From Eubacteriales bacterium (GTDB lineage: Bacteria > Bacillota > Clostridia > Oscillospirales > CAG-382), in NCBI GenBank assembly GCA_028701715.1, contig JAQVQF010000092.1, positions 1-8,668 of the forward strand: a stretch of 8,668 nt of DNA, in the 5' to 3' direction. Under the pieces are notes generated by a model. That model was not told the origin of the DNA and made no database searches. It saw only the letters and a program-made list of their open reading frames with translations. How positions within the stretch are numbered: the first letter of the stretch is position 1; every line of letters begins with the position of its first letter. Shown here one piece after another: positions 1-5,478 of this stretch. The position numbers and the translations under genes were made by a program.

Positions 1-1
1 C

Positions 2-148
2 TATAAAGTAGTAAAAGTTTATTATGATCCCAAAATTGAAATATGGGTTGTTAATTATTCCATAGATCAAAATACTATAGGTGGCGATATTAGTATCTGT
101 ATTTCAAAGAAATCTGGAGAAATAATTAAAATAATATTTGGTGAATGA
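2..148 (+). CDS. C-terminal fragment, NTF2-fold immunity-like protein (5' end outside window)
   Basis: An open frame enters from the left edge and ends at TGA 146-148, giving 48 residues. The visible part has a Tyr-Tyr-Asp stretch, a Trp-Val-Val strand, a Gly-Gly-Asp turn, then a Lys-Lys-Ser-Gly-Glu turn and a final Ile-Ile-Phe-Gly-Glu. This order (strand with Trp, GGD turn, beta strand, 'KKxGE/K' turn, short hydrophobic strand) resembles the C-terminal half of NTF2-fold immunity proteins that protect against polymorphic toxins. The family call rests on pattern memory over a short stretch and is inference; any small alpha/beta protein with a beta-hairpin end could look similar. That the frame is coding is supported by its lack of stops from the edge, its AT-rich codon use, which matches the next gene, and its stop well before the next promoter. 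Confidence 0.5.
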   Translation, partial: YKVVKVYYDPKIEIWVVNYSIDQNTIGGDISICISKKSGEIIKIIFGE

Positions 149-232
149 ATTGTATTTTATTTAATCGTAAACTGCAATAGCAAGTAGCAATAGTTTTGAA
201 ACGGAACCCGGAATTATATCCTGTTTTTAGGA

Positions 233-261
233 TTGACATCCCGAATATACGATGATATACT
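233..261 (+). promoter_or_regulatory. Sigma-A type promoter of the lipoprotein gene
   Basis: A perfect TTGACA (233-238) is followed after exactly 17 bases by TATACT (256-261), one mismatch from TATAAT. Transcription would start near 268, leaving a leader of about 27 bases that holds the ribosome binding site AGGAAGG (279-285) ahead of ATG 295. No terminator follows the lipoprotein gene, so this promoter may also serve the DUF3795 gene downstream. Confidence 0.75.
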
Positions 262-294
262 GATGTCAATTGCAAGATAGGAAGGAAAAACCAT

Positions 295-1191
295 ATGAAA
301 AGCTATTACATTAAAGTTATTTGTTTTCTGGTTTCCGTTCTTTTAATTGCCGGTACTTTTGCGGGATGTGCAAAAAACGGAAATGAGGATGAATCGTATG
401 ACGGTTCCAATCCAATGGATTCGGAAGAAAGTATATTATCACAAAACGAGGATGAATCGGATAAATTAATGTCATCACAGATTGAAGATTCAAATGATAT
501 AAGCGAGCCGGAAAGCTACAATCAAATCTTTACATTCAAAGTTAATTCCGATATGCCGGAGTATAAATGTGAGGTTTTTATAAGCAACGAGGGTCGTATA
601 ATTGACGGATTAACAATTACAAATACTCAAACAAGCGATCTTATTCAAACACTTGCCGTGTCGGATATCAACAATTCTGTTATTACCGAATCGGCAGCTT
701 ATTTTATGGACGTTACATTTGACGGAAATATTGATATTTTAGTTCCCTGCAATGTAACGAGAAATCTTTGTATTGCCGCTTATTTATGGGATTCCGAATC
801 AATGCAATTTGTATATTATCAAAAATTTGAAGAGATGGGAAACATAGCAATTGATCCGGATAATAAAAAAATTTTGACCCATAATGATATTTGGCTTGAT
901 GCAGGACGAATTGCTGACTTTTATTCGGTTTTTTCATTTGACGGCAACGATTTTATTCTTGAAAAGCAAGTCGGTTTTGTTCCTTCGGAGGATTTAACGA
1001 CCACTGTTTTTTCGGAAACCGAAGGCGAATACGGCAGCCAGACGACTATTACGGAATTTGAGCTTTCGTATGATTATAATACAAACCTTGATAAATCCGA
1101 TGAAAGATTAGCTCCCTATTATGTATCCGGTTCTTTCTGGGATTTAGACGGCTCAAAATGGGAAAGCATTATTAACGATAAGCTTTATTAA
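295..1191 (+). CDS. Exported lipoprotein with acidic linker and XAC2610-like domain
   Basis: This encodes 298 residues. The N-terminus is a lipoprotein signal peptide: Lys2/Lys7, a hydrophobic core at about residues 8-22, then Phe-Ala-Gly-Cys with the lipidated Cys at 25, so the mature protein should be anchored on the outer face of the membrane. Residues 26-75 form an acidic, Ser/Asn/Glu-rich linker with two similar copies of Asn-Glu-Asp-Glu-Ser, typical of Bacillota lipoprotein tethers. The folded part (about 76-290) contains an Asp-x-Thr-Phe-Asp-Gly-Asn-x-Asp motif (139-147), which resembles the calcium-loop pattern of FG-GAP/VCBS repeats. It is followed by a 'LWD...QFVY' stretch and 'IDPDNKKIL', a combination I associate with XAC2610-related proteins of unknown function. 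ATG 295 is supported by AGGAAGG (279-285), 9 bases upstream. DUF3795 follows after 72 bases on the same strand. Lipoprotein status is clear; the molecular role is unknown. Confidence 0.88.
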   Translation: MKSYYIKVICFLVSVLLIAGTFAGCAKNGNEDESYDGSNPMDSEESILSQNEDESDKLMSSQIEDSNDISEPESYNQIFTFKVNSDMPEYKCEVFISNEGRIIDGLTITNTQTSDLIQTLAVSDINNSVITESAAYFMDVTFDGNIDILVPCNVTRNLCIAAYLWDSESMQFVYYQKFEEMGNIAIDPDNKKILTHNDIWLDAGRIADFYSVFSFDGNDFILEKQVGFVPSEDLTTTVFSETEGEYGSQTTITEFELSYDYNTNLDKSDERLAPYYVSGSFWDLDGSKWESIINDKLY

Positions 1192-1263
1192 AGATAAGCT
1201 GATTAGTTAATAATCATACATAAAATAAAATTCGGAATTTATTATACCAAGGAGGTATGACAA

Positions 1264-1680
1264 ATGCCAATTTCAACAGTCGCGCCATGCGGTCTGATAT
1301 GCGATTTGTGTTTGGGCTTTCAAAGGACAAAAAATAAATGCTCCGGCTGCACGGCGGAAGAAAACAAATCTGCTTTCTGCGTTAAATGCAGTATAGTCAA
1401 TTGTCCCGAAAAAAACGGCGATTCTAAAAAACCGTGCGGCGATTGTTCAAAATTCCCCTGTAAACGCTTGAAGGACCTTGAAAAAAGATATTTTACGAAC
1501 TACGGCGAAAGCTTAACGGACAACTTTTATCAGATCAAAGAAAAGGGATTGGAACAGTTCCTGCTTGATTTTGAAAAAACCTGGACTTGCCGTGAATGCG
1601 GGGAATTGTTAACGGTTCATCGCCCGCAATGTTTACATTGCAACGCTCCCAATACATATTACAAACGAAAGCATAAATAA
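1264..1680 (+). CDS. DUF3795 Cys-rich zinc-binding-like protein
   Basis: This encodes 138 residues with 15 cysteines. The N-terminal two-thirds shows the DUF3795 arrangement: Cys-Gly-Leu-Ile-Cys-x2-Cys (9-16), Cys-Ser-Gly-Cys (26-29), Cys-x2-Cys (39-42), Cys47, Cys-Gly-x-Cys (58-61) and Phe-Pro-Cys (64-66). The tail adds a separate zinc-ribbon-like pair, Cys109-x2-Cys112 and Cys123-x2-Cys126. The cysteines almost certainly bind metal, probably zinc, though an Fe-S cluster cannot be excluded. The family has no established biochemical role that I can name. The start is decided by a consensus AAGGAGGT (1249-1256), 7 bases before ATG 1264. There is no signal peptide or membrane segment, so the protein is cytoplasmic. 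It lies 72 bases after the lipoprotein gene and could share its transcript. Confidence 0.87.
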   Translation: MPISTVAPCGLICDLCLGFQRTKNKCSGCTAEENKSAFCVKCSIVNCPEKNGDSKKPCGDCSKFPCKRLKDLEKRYFTNYGESLTDNFYQIKEKGLEQFLLDFEKTWTCRECGELLTVHRPQCLHCNAPNTYYKRKHK

Positions 1681-1694
1681 TCCGAATACACAAT

Positions 1695-1850
1695 CATATC
1701 TGTCGGAACAGCTGTCAGGCGGCCGCGTTTTGAAAGAGATATGACACGGGAAGAGCATTCGGAATCCATCGGCATCAGTCCCGTAATCGTTTCAAAACGG
1801 TAATGCGACGCCGCCGCGACGGCGATTAAGCGGCTTCCGCCGCAGGCGAG
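1695..1850 (+). pseudogene. Possible remnant of a small helix-turn-helix (sigma region 4-like) protein
   Basis: One frame (from 1700) reads Leu-Ser-Glu-Gln-Leu-Ser-Gly-Gly-Arg-Val-Leu-Lys-Glu-Ile and stops at TGA 1742. The next frame (from 1747) continues with Arg-Glu-Glu-His-Ser-Glu-Ser-Ile-Gly-Ile-Ser-Pro-Val-Ile-Val-Ser-Lys-Arg and stops at TAA 1801. Joined, they resemble the 'LSxGxxLxEIA...lGISPSTVSkt' pattern of small clostridial sigma-70 region-4/HTH proteins. After 1801 the same frame gives Ala-Ile-Lys-Arg-Leu. The GC content is clearly higher than in the flanks. The reading needs at least one frameshift and one stop, so any gene is broken. The identification is weak, and a GC-rich non-coding structure is the alternative. 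Confidence 0.25.
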
Positions 1851-1868
1851 TGTTTTTGTCGTCCTCTG

Positions 1869-1898
1869 AAAGCCGTAATATTATGTATTAACGGCTTT
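1869..1898. other. Stem-loop upstream of the amidase gene
   Basis: AAAGCCGTAATA (1869-1880) pairs with 1886-1898 (TATTA ACGGCTTT) around a TTATG loop, giving about 12 base pairs with one bulged A. No T-run follows on either strand, so it is a poor intrinsic terminator. It could be a protein-binding site, an mRNA structure or a degraded terminator of the upstream genes. Confidence 0.45.
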
Positions 1899-1927
1899 GG
1901 TAAATGATAATTAAGGTAAAATATACA

Positions 1928-1978
1928 ATTAACGGTCATCTTTCATGGCTTTTCAAGGAAACCTGAAAAAGCGTTAAT
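1928..1978. other. Nested stem-loop structure in the amidase leader
   Basis: ATTAACG (1928-1934) and CGTTAAT (1972-1978) are perfect inverted repeats. Between them, CTTTTCAAGG (about 1949-1958) pairs with CCTGAAAAAG (about 1962-1971) around an AAA loop with small bulges. If transcribed, this would form an outer 7-bp stem with an inner hairpin about 60 bases ahead of the amidase start. It matches no riboswitch class I recognise. Confidence 0.35.
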
Positions 1979-2040
1979 ATTCGGCGTTGAAAATTTATCG
2001 AAACGGATAATTAAAGCACTGCGCCGCTTGTCGGAGGGGG

Positions 2041-3375
2041 ATGAAGCTTATATTTACGATGTCGGCCGTGGAGCTCGTGAATGCGATACAAAACAAGCAA
2101 ATCGGCATTGAAGAGCTGACAAAGGAATATATTGAAAGAATTAAAAAGCTCGACGGCGTCGACGGCCTTAATGCGGTGTCGGAATTGAACGATAATGCCG
2201 TTGCGCAAGCAAAAAAGATGGATTCCGCGAAAAACGAACGCAAGGGAGCAATATTTGGTCTGCCGGTGCTGATTAAGGATAATATCGATGTTTCGGGTTT
2301 ACATACCACGGCAGGCAGCCTTGCTTTATCCGATAACATTGCTAAAAAAGATGCTCATATTGTTATGAATCTGCGTCGCAACGGTGCGGTCATTTTGGGG
2401 AAAACCAATATGACCGAATTCGCCAATTATACAAGCGGCAGCATGCCCGGAGGCTACAGCTCGCGTGGCGGTCAGGTTAAAAACGCATATAGTCGGGCAA
2501 AGAGCCCCGGCGGATCGAGTTCGGGCTCGGCCGTCGCAATGTCAGCCGGATTATGCTCCGCCGCGATCGGTACGGATACATCCTTTTCCGTTATCGGCTG
2601 TGTCACGGATAACGGCGTAACGGGGCTTAAGCCGACGCACGGCTCCCTGTCTTCCGACGGAATCATACCGATTGCCAAAACTCTCGACAGCGCGGGTCCC
2701 ATTACCCGTGACCTCGGCGACGCTATCCTTGTATATTCAAGTATGAGAGACGAGGCGCTGCCGCCGATCGAAGCCGCACCTCCTGAAAAAATACGCCTTG
2801 CAATTAATATTTTCAATCGAAATCAGGTTTCCGAAGCGCAGCTTGGAAGATATGAAGTTGTGCTGAGTGCGCTGAAGGCAAACCGCGTAAGGGTAACGAA
2901 AGTAAATCATGCGTATACGAAATATCAGCGTGATATAATGCGTTGTGAATTTCGGCACGGTCTTGAGGAATATCTGTCAAATTCCATGGCAAAACGCAGG
3001 ACGCTTAAGGAAATTGTCGATTATTATGAGACTTATCCGGATCAAATGATGATATACGGCAATAGCCTTCTGCGCGGAGCATTATATAACGCTTCCGGAA
3101 AGCTTGATGATAAAACATATATTGAAGCTTTGACCGAACGGAAAAAGCTTCGTAATCAGATAATTGAAGATATCGGCGAGTATGATGCCTGCCTTATGAC
3201 GGGTCCGACCAATATTATGCATTTTACGGGATTGCCGTCGGTTGCGTTAAGACTTTGCATGGCCGACGACGGAACACCGCGCGGTATGATATTGTACGGG
3301 GCCGACGAACGGCGGCTTTTCGCTGCGGCTTTGACCGTCGAACGTTATTGTTCGCCTATAATTAATGTCTGCTGA
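2041..3375 (+). CDS. Amidase-signature family hydrolase (GatA/FAAH-like)
   Basis: This encodes 444 residues, close to the usual 450-490 of amidase-signature enzymes, which hydrolyse carboxamide bonds with a Ser-cisSer-Lys triad. All three residues are visible: Lys79 in Gly-Leu-Pro-Val-Leu-Ile-Lys-Asp-Asn, Ser159 in Pro-Gly-Gly-Ser-Ser-Ser-Gly-Ser, and Ser183. The Ser-to-Ser spacing of 24 is the same as in FAAH (217/241) and GatA. The nucleophile loop is unusual: family members normally read Asp-Thr-Gly-Gly-Ser-Ile-Arg, whereas here it is Asp-Thr-Ser-Phe-Ser-Val-Ile. The rest of the core (Asn-Gly-Val-Thr-Gly-Leu-Lys-Pro-Thr; Thr-Leu-Asp-Ser-Ala-Gly-Pro-Ile-Thr-Arg) is intact. There is no gatB or gatC nearby, so a tRNA amidotransferase role is unlikely; the substrate is unknown. 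The start is uncertain: GGAGG (2033-2037) is only 3 bases before ATG 2041, while the next in-frame ATG (2059) is 18 bases or more from the SD-like run. The stop codon lies inside a hairpin. Confidence 0.9.
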   Translation: MKLIFTMSAVELVNAIQNKQIGIEELTKEYIERIKKLDGVDGLNAVSELNDNAVAQAKKMDSAKNERKGAIFGLPVLIKDNIDVSGLHTTAGSLALSDNIAKKDAHIVMNLRRNGAVILGKTNMTEFANYTSGSMPGGYSSRGGQVKNAYSRAKSPGGSSSGSAVAMSAGLCSAAIGTDTSFSVIGCVTDNGVTGLKPTHGSLSSDGIIPIAKTLDSAGPITRDLGDAILVYSSMRDEALPPIEAAPPEKIRLAINIFNRNQVSEAQLGRYEVVLSALKANRVRVTKVNHAYTKYQRDIMRCEFRHGLEEYLSNSMAKRRTLKEIVDYYETYPDQMMIYGNSLLRGALYNASGKLDDKTYIEALTERKKLRNQIIEDIGEYDACLMTGPTNIMHFTGLPSVALRLCMADDGTPRGMILYGADERRLFAAALTVERYCSPIINVC

Positions 3376-3448
3376 ACAAACCGTATAACGGTTTGTTCAT
3401 GCGGCGTATGCCGCATAAATACATAAAAACTGAAGTTTTTATGTATTT
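3373..3448. repeat. Three back-to-back perfect hairpins at the end of the amidase gene
   Basis: Hairpin 1 has arms TGAACAAACCGT (3373-3384) and 3388-3399, a 12-bp perfect stem with an ATA spacer, and its first three bases are the amidase stop codon. Hairpin 2 follows directly: ATGCGGC (3399-3405) and GCCGCAT (3410-3416), 7 bp with a GTAT loop. Hairpin 3 has arms 3417-3430 and 3435-3448, 14 bp with a TGAA tetraloop. The three stems tile 76 bases with one shared base and no gap. No classical T-tract follows any of them, although the descending arm of hairpin 3 contains TTTTT. It may act as a transcript-end or RNA-stabilising structure, or be a palindromic mobile repeat. No second copy was seen in this window. 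Confidence 0.7.
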
Positions 3449-3762
3449 ACAGCATTTCATGACGTCTCACTGAATCCGGTGTATTTATTATGCCTAAGCT
3501 CGATTAATACAGGAGCAGGGAGTGATATATTGTTAAGTTGTAAAAAGGTTCAAGTATTAAAGCGCTTGAATCGAGCGTGTCAAATATCACATATAAAGGA
3601 AGCTGCGCGGTTATGCACGCCGCCGCGGTAATGACGGATTCGTTGTTAATATTTCTGATATGCTTGTATTAAAAAGCGCATTCTTCGCAAGTAAAATCAA
3701 GCTAATTTGTCATAATTGCTTTATAATGACTGCGGAGCGGTTAAATCGAGGTGAAATGATTA
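3449..3762. other. Gene-free interval between the amidase and the AraC-type gene
   Basis: There is no credible gene. A 33-codon TTG-initiated frame (3530-3631) has only weak support. GTGATAT (3522-3528) and ATATCAC (3584-3590) form an inverted repeat that encloses a smaller one, TTCAAG (3549-3554) and CTTGAA (3564-3569). A GC-rich patch (about 3600-3630) is followed by AT-rich sequence leading into the AraC promoter region. Confidence 0.5.
3722..3727 (+). promoter_or_regulatory. Putative -10 box of the AraC-type gene
   Basis: A perfect TATAAT lies 35 bases ahead of ATG 3763, placing a start point near 3734 and a leader of about 29 bases. The region 17-18 bases upstream (3698-3704) has no recognisable -35, and TTGTCA (3707-3712) is too close to act as one. 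A weak -35 fits a promoter that needs an activator, possibly the AraC-type protein itself, but that is inference. Confidence 0.45.
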
Positions 3763-4743
3763 ATGTACGAATGGCAAAAGCAAATCCAAATAGTCATAGA
3801 TGAGATTGACGAATGTATAAAAAATCATAACGGGGAAGTAGTAACCCTGCGATTTCTTTCCCGCAAGCTGGGTTATTCCGAATTCCATACCACGAGAAAA
3901 TTCAAGGAAATATCGGGTATGCAGTTCAGGGATTATCTGCGTCAAAGAAAATTGGCTTTTGCGTTGAAAGAGGTCAGAGACAGCGAAAGAAGCCTTTTGG
4001 ATATCGCCTTTGATTATGGATTTTCATCGCACGAAGCTTTCACGCGGGCTTTTAAGAAAGCATATTATATCGCACCGAGCGAATACCGTAAAAAGCCCGC
4101 GCCCGTCGCCCTTCGTACAAAAATAAACCCTTTTGACCGCTACTTTTTAGGAATCGGAGAAATTGGCATGGTAAAATCATCGGAGGACATTAAAATTTAT
4201 TTCGTAACCATCCCGGCTCATAAATTTTTATACATTAAAAATTATGAAAGCAACGGTTATTGGGATTTCTGGCAAAAGCAGAGCACTGTACCGGGACAGG
4301 ATTGCGACACCGTCTGCGGCTTGCTCGACAGCATCAAGGGCAAACTGGATGACATGGGAAGCGGAAAGGTCAACAGCGGCAGCGGCCAGATTATGGCGTA
4401 TATCCACGATCCGCAGGGCAAGCCGTTTTGCTACGGCATTCCCCGTTCCGAATGCTATGGCGTCCGGCTCGCTTCCGATTACAACGGCGAGGTGCCGGCT
4501 CAGATGCTCTTGACAGACATACCCGAAGCCGAGTATATTGTTTTCGAGCATGGGCCCTTCGATTACGAGCAGGAAAACTGCAGCGTGGAAGAAAAGGTTG
4601 ACGCGGCAATCGCCGGATTTAGTTTCACGGACACCGCCTATTGTTATGATACTTCTCCCGGCAGAATAGCTTACTTTTTCCACGATCCGGAACGATTTTG
4701 GAAATATGTCAGACCGGTACGGAAACAGAAGCATAAACAGTAA
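3763..4743 (+). CDS. AraC-family transcriptional regulator with C-terminal effector-binding-like domain
   Basis: This encodes 326 residues. The DNA-binding domain is N-terminal. The first helix-turn-helix lies at about 28-50 (Leu-x2-Leu-Ser-Arg-Lys-Leu-Gly-Tyr-Ser-Glu-Phe-His). The second, at about 77-100, carries the AraC signature: Ile-Ala-Phe-Asp-Tyr-Gly-Phe-Ser-Ser-His-Glu-Ala-Phe-Thr-Arg-Ala-Phe-Lys, then Ala-Pro-Ser-Glu-Tyr-Arg-Lys. A linker leads to a domain at about 145-326 ('IPAHKFLYIKNY' start; 'DIPEAEYIVFEHGPFDYEQEN' region; aromatic-rich end), which resembles the GyrI-like/AraC effector-binding fold in domain order and motif style. HTH followed by an effector domain is the Rob-like order and suggests a small-molecule sensor. 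GAGGTGA (3748-3754), 8 bases before ATG 3763, supports the start. A strong terminator follows within 15 bases, so it is monocistronic. The ligand and targets are unknown. A link to the neighbouring iron locus is not indicated. Confidence 0.9.
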   Translation: MYEWQKQIQIVIDEIDECIKNHNGEVVTLRFLSRKLGYSEFHTTRKFKEISGMQFRDYLRQRKLAFALKEVRDSERSLLDIAFDYGFSSHEAFTRAFKKAYYIAPSEYRKKPAPVALRTKINPFDRYFLGIGEIGMVKSSEDIKIYFVTIPAHKFLYIKNYESNGYWDFWQKQSTVPGQDCDTVCGLLDSIKGKLDDMGSGKVNSGSGQIMAYIHDPQGKPFCYGIPRSECYGVRLASDYNGEVPAQMLLTDIPEAEYIVFEHGPFDYEQENCSVEEKVDAAIAGFSFTDTAYCYDTSPGRIAYFFHDPERFWKYVRPVRKQKHKQ

Positions 4744-4754
4744 TATTAATCAAA

Positions 4755-4798
4755 ACAAGACGCTCCGCATTGCTTTTCGCGGAGCGTCTTGTGTTTTT
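4755..4798. terminator. Strong intrinsic terminator, probably bidirectional
   Basis: A 14-bp perfect GC-rich stem, ACAAGACGCTCCGC (4755-4768) with its complement at 4779-4792, has a 10-base loop and is followed by TTTTT (4794-4798). On the other strand the stem is followed by TTTTG, so it can also stop the convergent dtxR-like transcript. It separates the AraC-type gene from the iron locus. Confidence 0.9.
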
Positions 4799-4815
4799 CA
4801 TTAACAAAAACATAT

Positions 4816-5175
4816 CTATAATATAAGTTTTTTTATGGCTTCAAATGTTTCGTCGCTGATGTCATGCTCGATTTTACAGGCGTCTTCCGCCGCTGTATCT
4901 TTATTTACGCCTAATTTGATAAAGTATTCGGTAAGTATAGTATGACGCTCGTAGGTTTTTTCCGCAACCTCTCTCCCTGCGTCGGTTAAATTTAAAAAGC
5001 CGTTATTGTCCGCAACAACATAACCCCCGTCTTTTAAAAGTCCGATTGCGCGGCTTACGCTCGGCTTTTTATACCCCATATATTCACCGACATCTATCGC
5101 TCGGACAAAAGGGCCTTTATTTAACAATATCAATAAAGTTTCAAGATACATTTCTCCCGATTCCTGGAGCCGCAT
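4816..5175 (-). CDS. DtxR-family metal-dependent repressor, iron-type ligand set
   Basis: This encodes 119 residues, the short form of the family: a winged helix-turn-helix (about 1-65, recognition region Lys37-Pro-Ser-Val-Ser-Arg-Ala) and a metal-binding dimerisation domain (about 66-119), without the C-terminal SH3-like domain of DtxR/IdeR. Aligned by eye to Corynebacterium DtxR, Met9 matches Met10, and Cys100-Lys-Ile-Glu103-His104 matches Cys102/Glu105/His106, the Fe(II)-type primary site. In Bacillus MntR the first and third of these positions are Asp8 and Glu99, so this protein looks iron-responsive and not manganese-responsive. His78 matches DtxR His79, but the other ancillary ligands appear replaced (Thr82 for Glu83, Ala96 for His98). 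The start at 5175 is preferred over the internal ATG (codon 9) because Met9 is a predicted ligand; GAAAGG lies 11 bases upstream. The gene is divergent from the feo genes and is probably their iron-dependent repressor. Confidence 0.92.
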   Translation of the reverse strand: MRLQESGEMYLETLLILLNKGPFVRAIDVGEYMGYKKPSVSRAIGLLKDGGYVVADNNGFLNLTDAGREVAEKTYERHTILTEYFIKLGVNKDTAAEDACKIEHDISDETFEAIKKLIL

Positions 5176-5212
5176 ACTGTAAACAACCTTTCTTTTATTA
5201 GATTTTAATTAT

Positions 5213-5241
5213 ATAATAGCACAATAATTCCAATTATTCAA
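5213..5241 (-). promoter_or_regulatory. Promoter of the dtxR-like gene, with palindromic spacer
   Basis: Read on the minus strand, TTGAAT (5241-5236) and TATTAT (5218-5213) are separated by exactly 17 bases. A perfect inverted repeat, AATAATT-CC-AATTATT (5223-5238), overlaps the spacer and the -35 box, a position suited to a repressor operator. It does not resemble the GGTTAG sites of the feo side, so any control through it would involve a different sequence. Confidence 0.6.
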
Positions 5242-5253
5242 GACATTTTCGTG

Positions 5254-5282
5254 TTGATTGACGGAAGAATAACGTTTAATAT
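5254..5282 (+). promoter_or_regulatory. Possible second, upstream feo promoter
   Basis: TTGATT (5254-5259) and TAATAT (5277-5282) are 17 bases apart. A start point would fall near 5289, placing the first GGTTAG-like site (5308-5325) just downstream, where a bound repressor would block elongation. Both boxes have mismatches in AT-rich DNA, so this may be chance. Confidence 0.3.
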
Positions 5283-5307
5283 GTAAAATTGTATAAATAG
5301 TCCAAGC

Positions 5308-5325
5308 TGTTAGCGTTTGCTAACC
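5308..5325. promoter_or_regulatory. Operator-like inverted repeat 1 (feo upstream region)
   Basis: TGTTAG-CGTTTG-CTAACC differs from the other copies by one base (T for the first G) but has a perfect inner palindrome, GTTAGC-GTTT-GCTAAC (5309-5324). It lies 37 bases upstream of the feo -35 box and between the two divergent promoters, so it could serve either direction. Confidence 0.65.
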
Positions 5326-5361
5326 AATTTATTCGGCATGATGCTGATTTTAAAAAAAGCA

Positions 5362-5390
5362 TTGACAAATCAAACGGAATATTATATTAT
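5362..5390 (+). promoter_or_regulatory. Main feo operon promoter
   Basis: A perfect TTGACA (5362-5367) and TATTAT (5385-5390) are separated by 17 bases. The predicted start point is near 5397, the first base of operator 2. The leader to feoA1 is about 82 bases and contains operator 3. Confidence 0.82.
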
Positions 5391-5396
5391 GTATAT

Positions 5397-5414
5397 GGTT
5401 AGTTGAAGCTAACC
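5397..5414. promoter_or_regulatory. Operator-like inverted repeat 2, on the feo transcription start
   Basis: Exact GGTTAG-TTGAAG-CTAACC begins 7 bases after the -10 box of the main feo promoter. This is a standard position for repression by blocking RNA polymerase. The half-site GGTTAG matches the half-site of the DtxR/IdeR consensus, but the gap is 6 bases where that consensus has 1. Confidence 0.8.
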
Positions 5415-5430
5415 AAAAATTTAACGCTTC

Positions 5431-5448
5431 GGTTAGCATACTCTAACC
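5431..5448. promoter_or_regulatory. Operator-like inverted repeat 3, in the feoA1 leader
   Basis: Exact GGTTAG-CATACT-CTAACC, extended by C/G at both ends (5430-5449). Its start is 34 bases downstream of the start of operator 2, roughly three helical turns, so two bound repressors would face a similar side of the DNA and could cooperate. Confidence 0.8.
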
Positions 5449-5478
5449 GATTCAAATAACACATATGAAAGATGAGAT

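Larger units (their letters stand above)
1681..2040. other. Gene-free interval of 360 bases with mixed composition
   Basis: No intact coding frame with a credible start occurs here. The interval has three parts: a GC-rich segment (about 1695-1850) that looks like decayed coding sequence, listed separately; a short T-rich end (1852-1856, GTTTTTG); and an AT-rich segment (1865-2030) with two stem-loop structures, also listed separately. No clear -35/-10 pair was found for the amidase gene. TAAAAT at 1917-1922 is a possible -10 but lacks a good -35. Confidence 0.6.

Noticed and set aside
1840..1860. Terminator for the DUF3795 gene ending in GTTTTTG
   Set aside because: The preceding GC-rich sequence offers only a 4-bp stem (GCGG/CCGC) set well back from the T-run.
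3530..3631. 33-codon TTG-initiated frame with GGAG upstream
   Set aside because: It is very short, has no family resemblance, and lies across an inverted-repeat structure; chance is more likely.
4228..4734. Long minus-strand open frame (168 codons) opposite the AraC-type gene
   Set aside because: It lies fully inside a clearly coding plus-strand gene, shows no domain pattern and has no convincing ribosome binding site. It follows from codon bias on the other strand.
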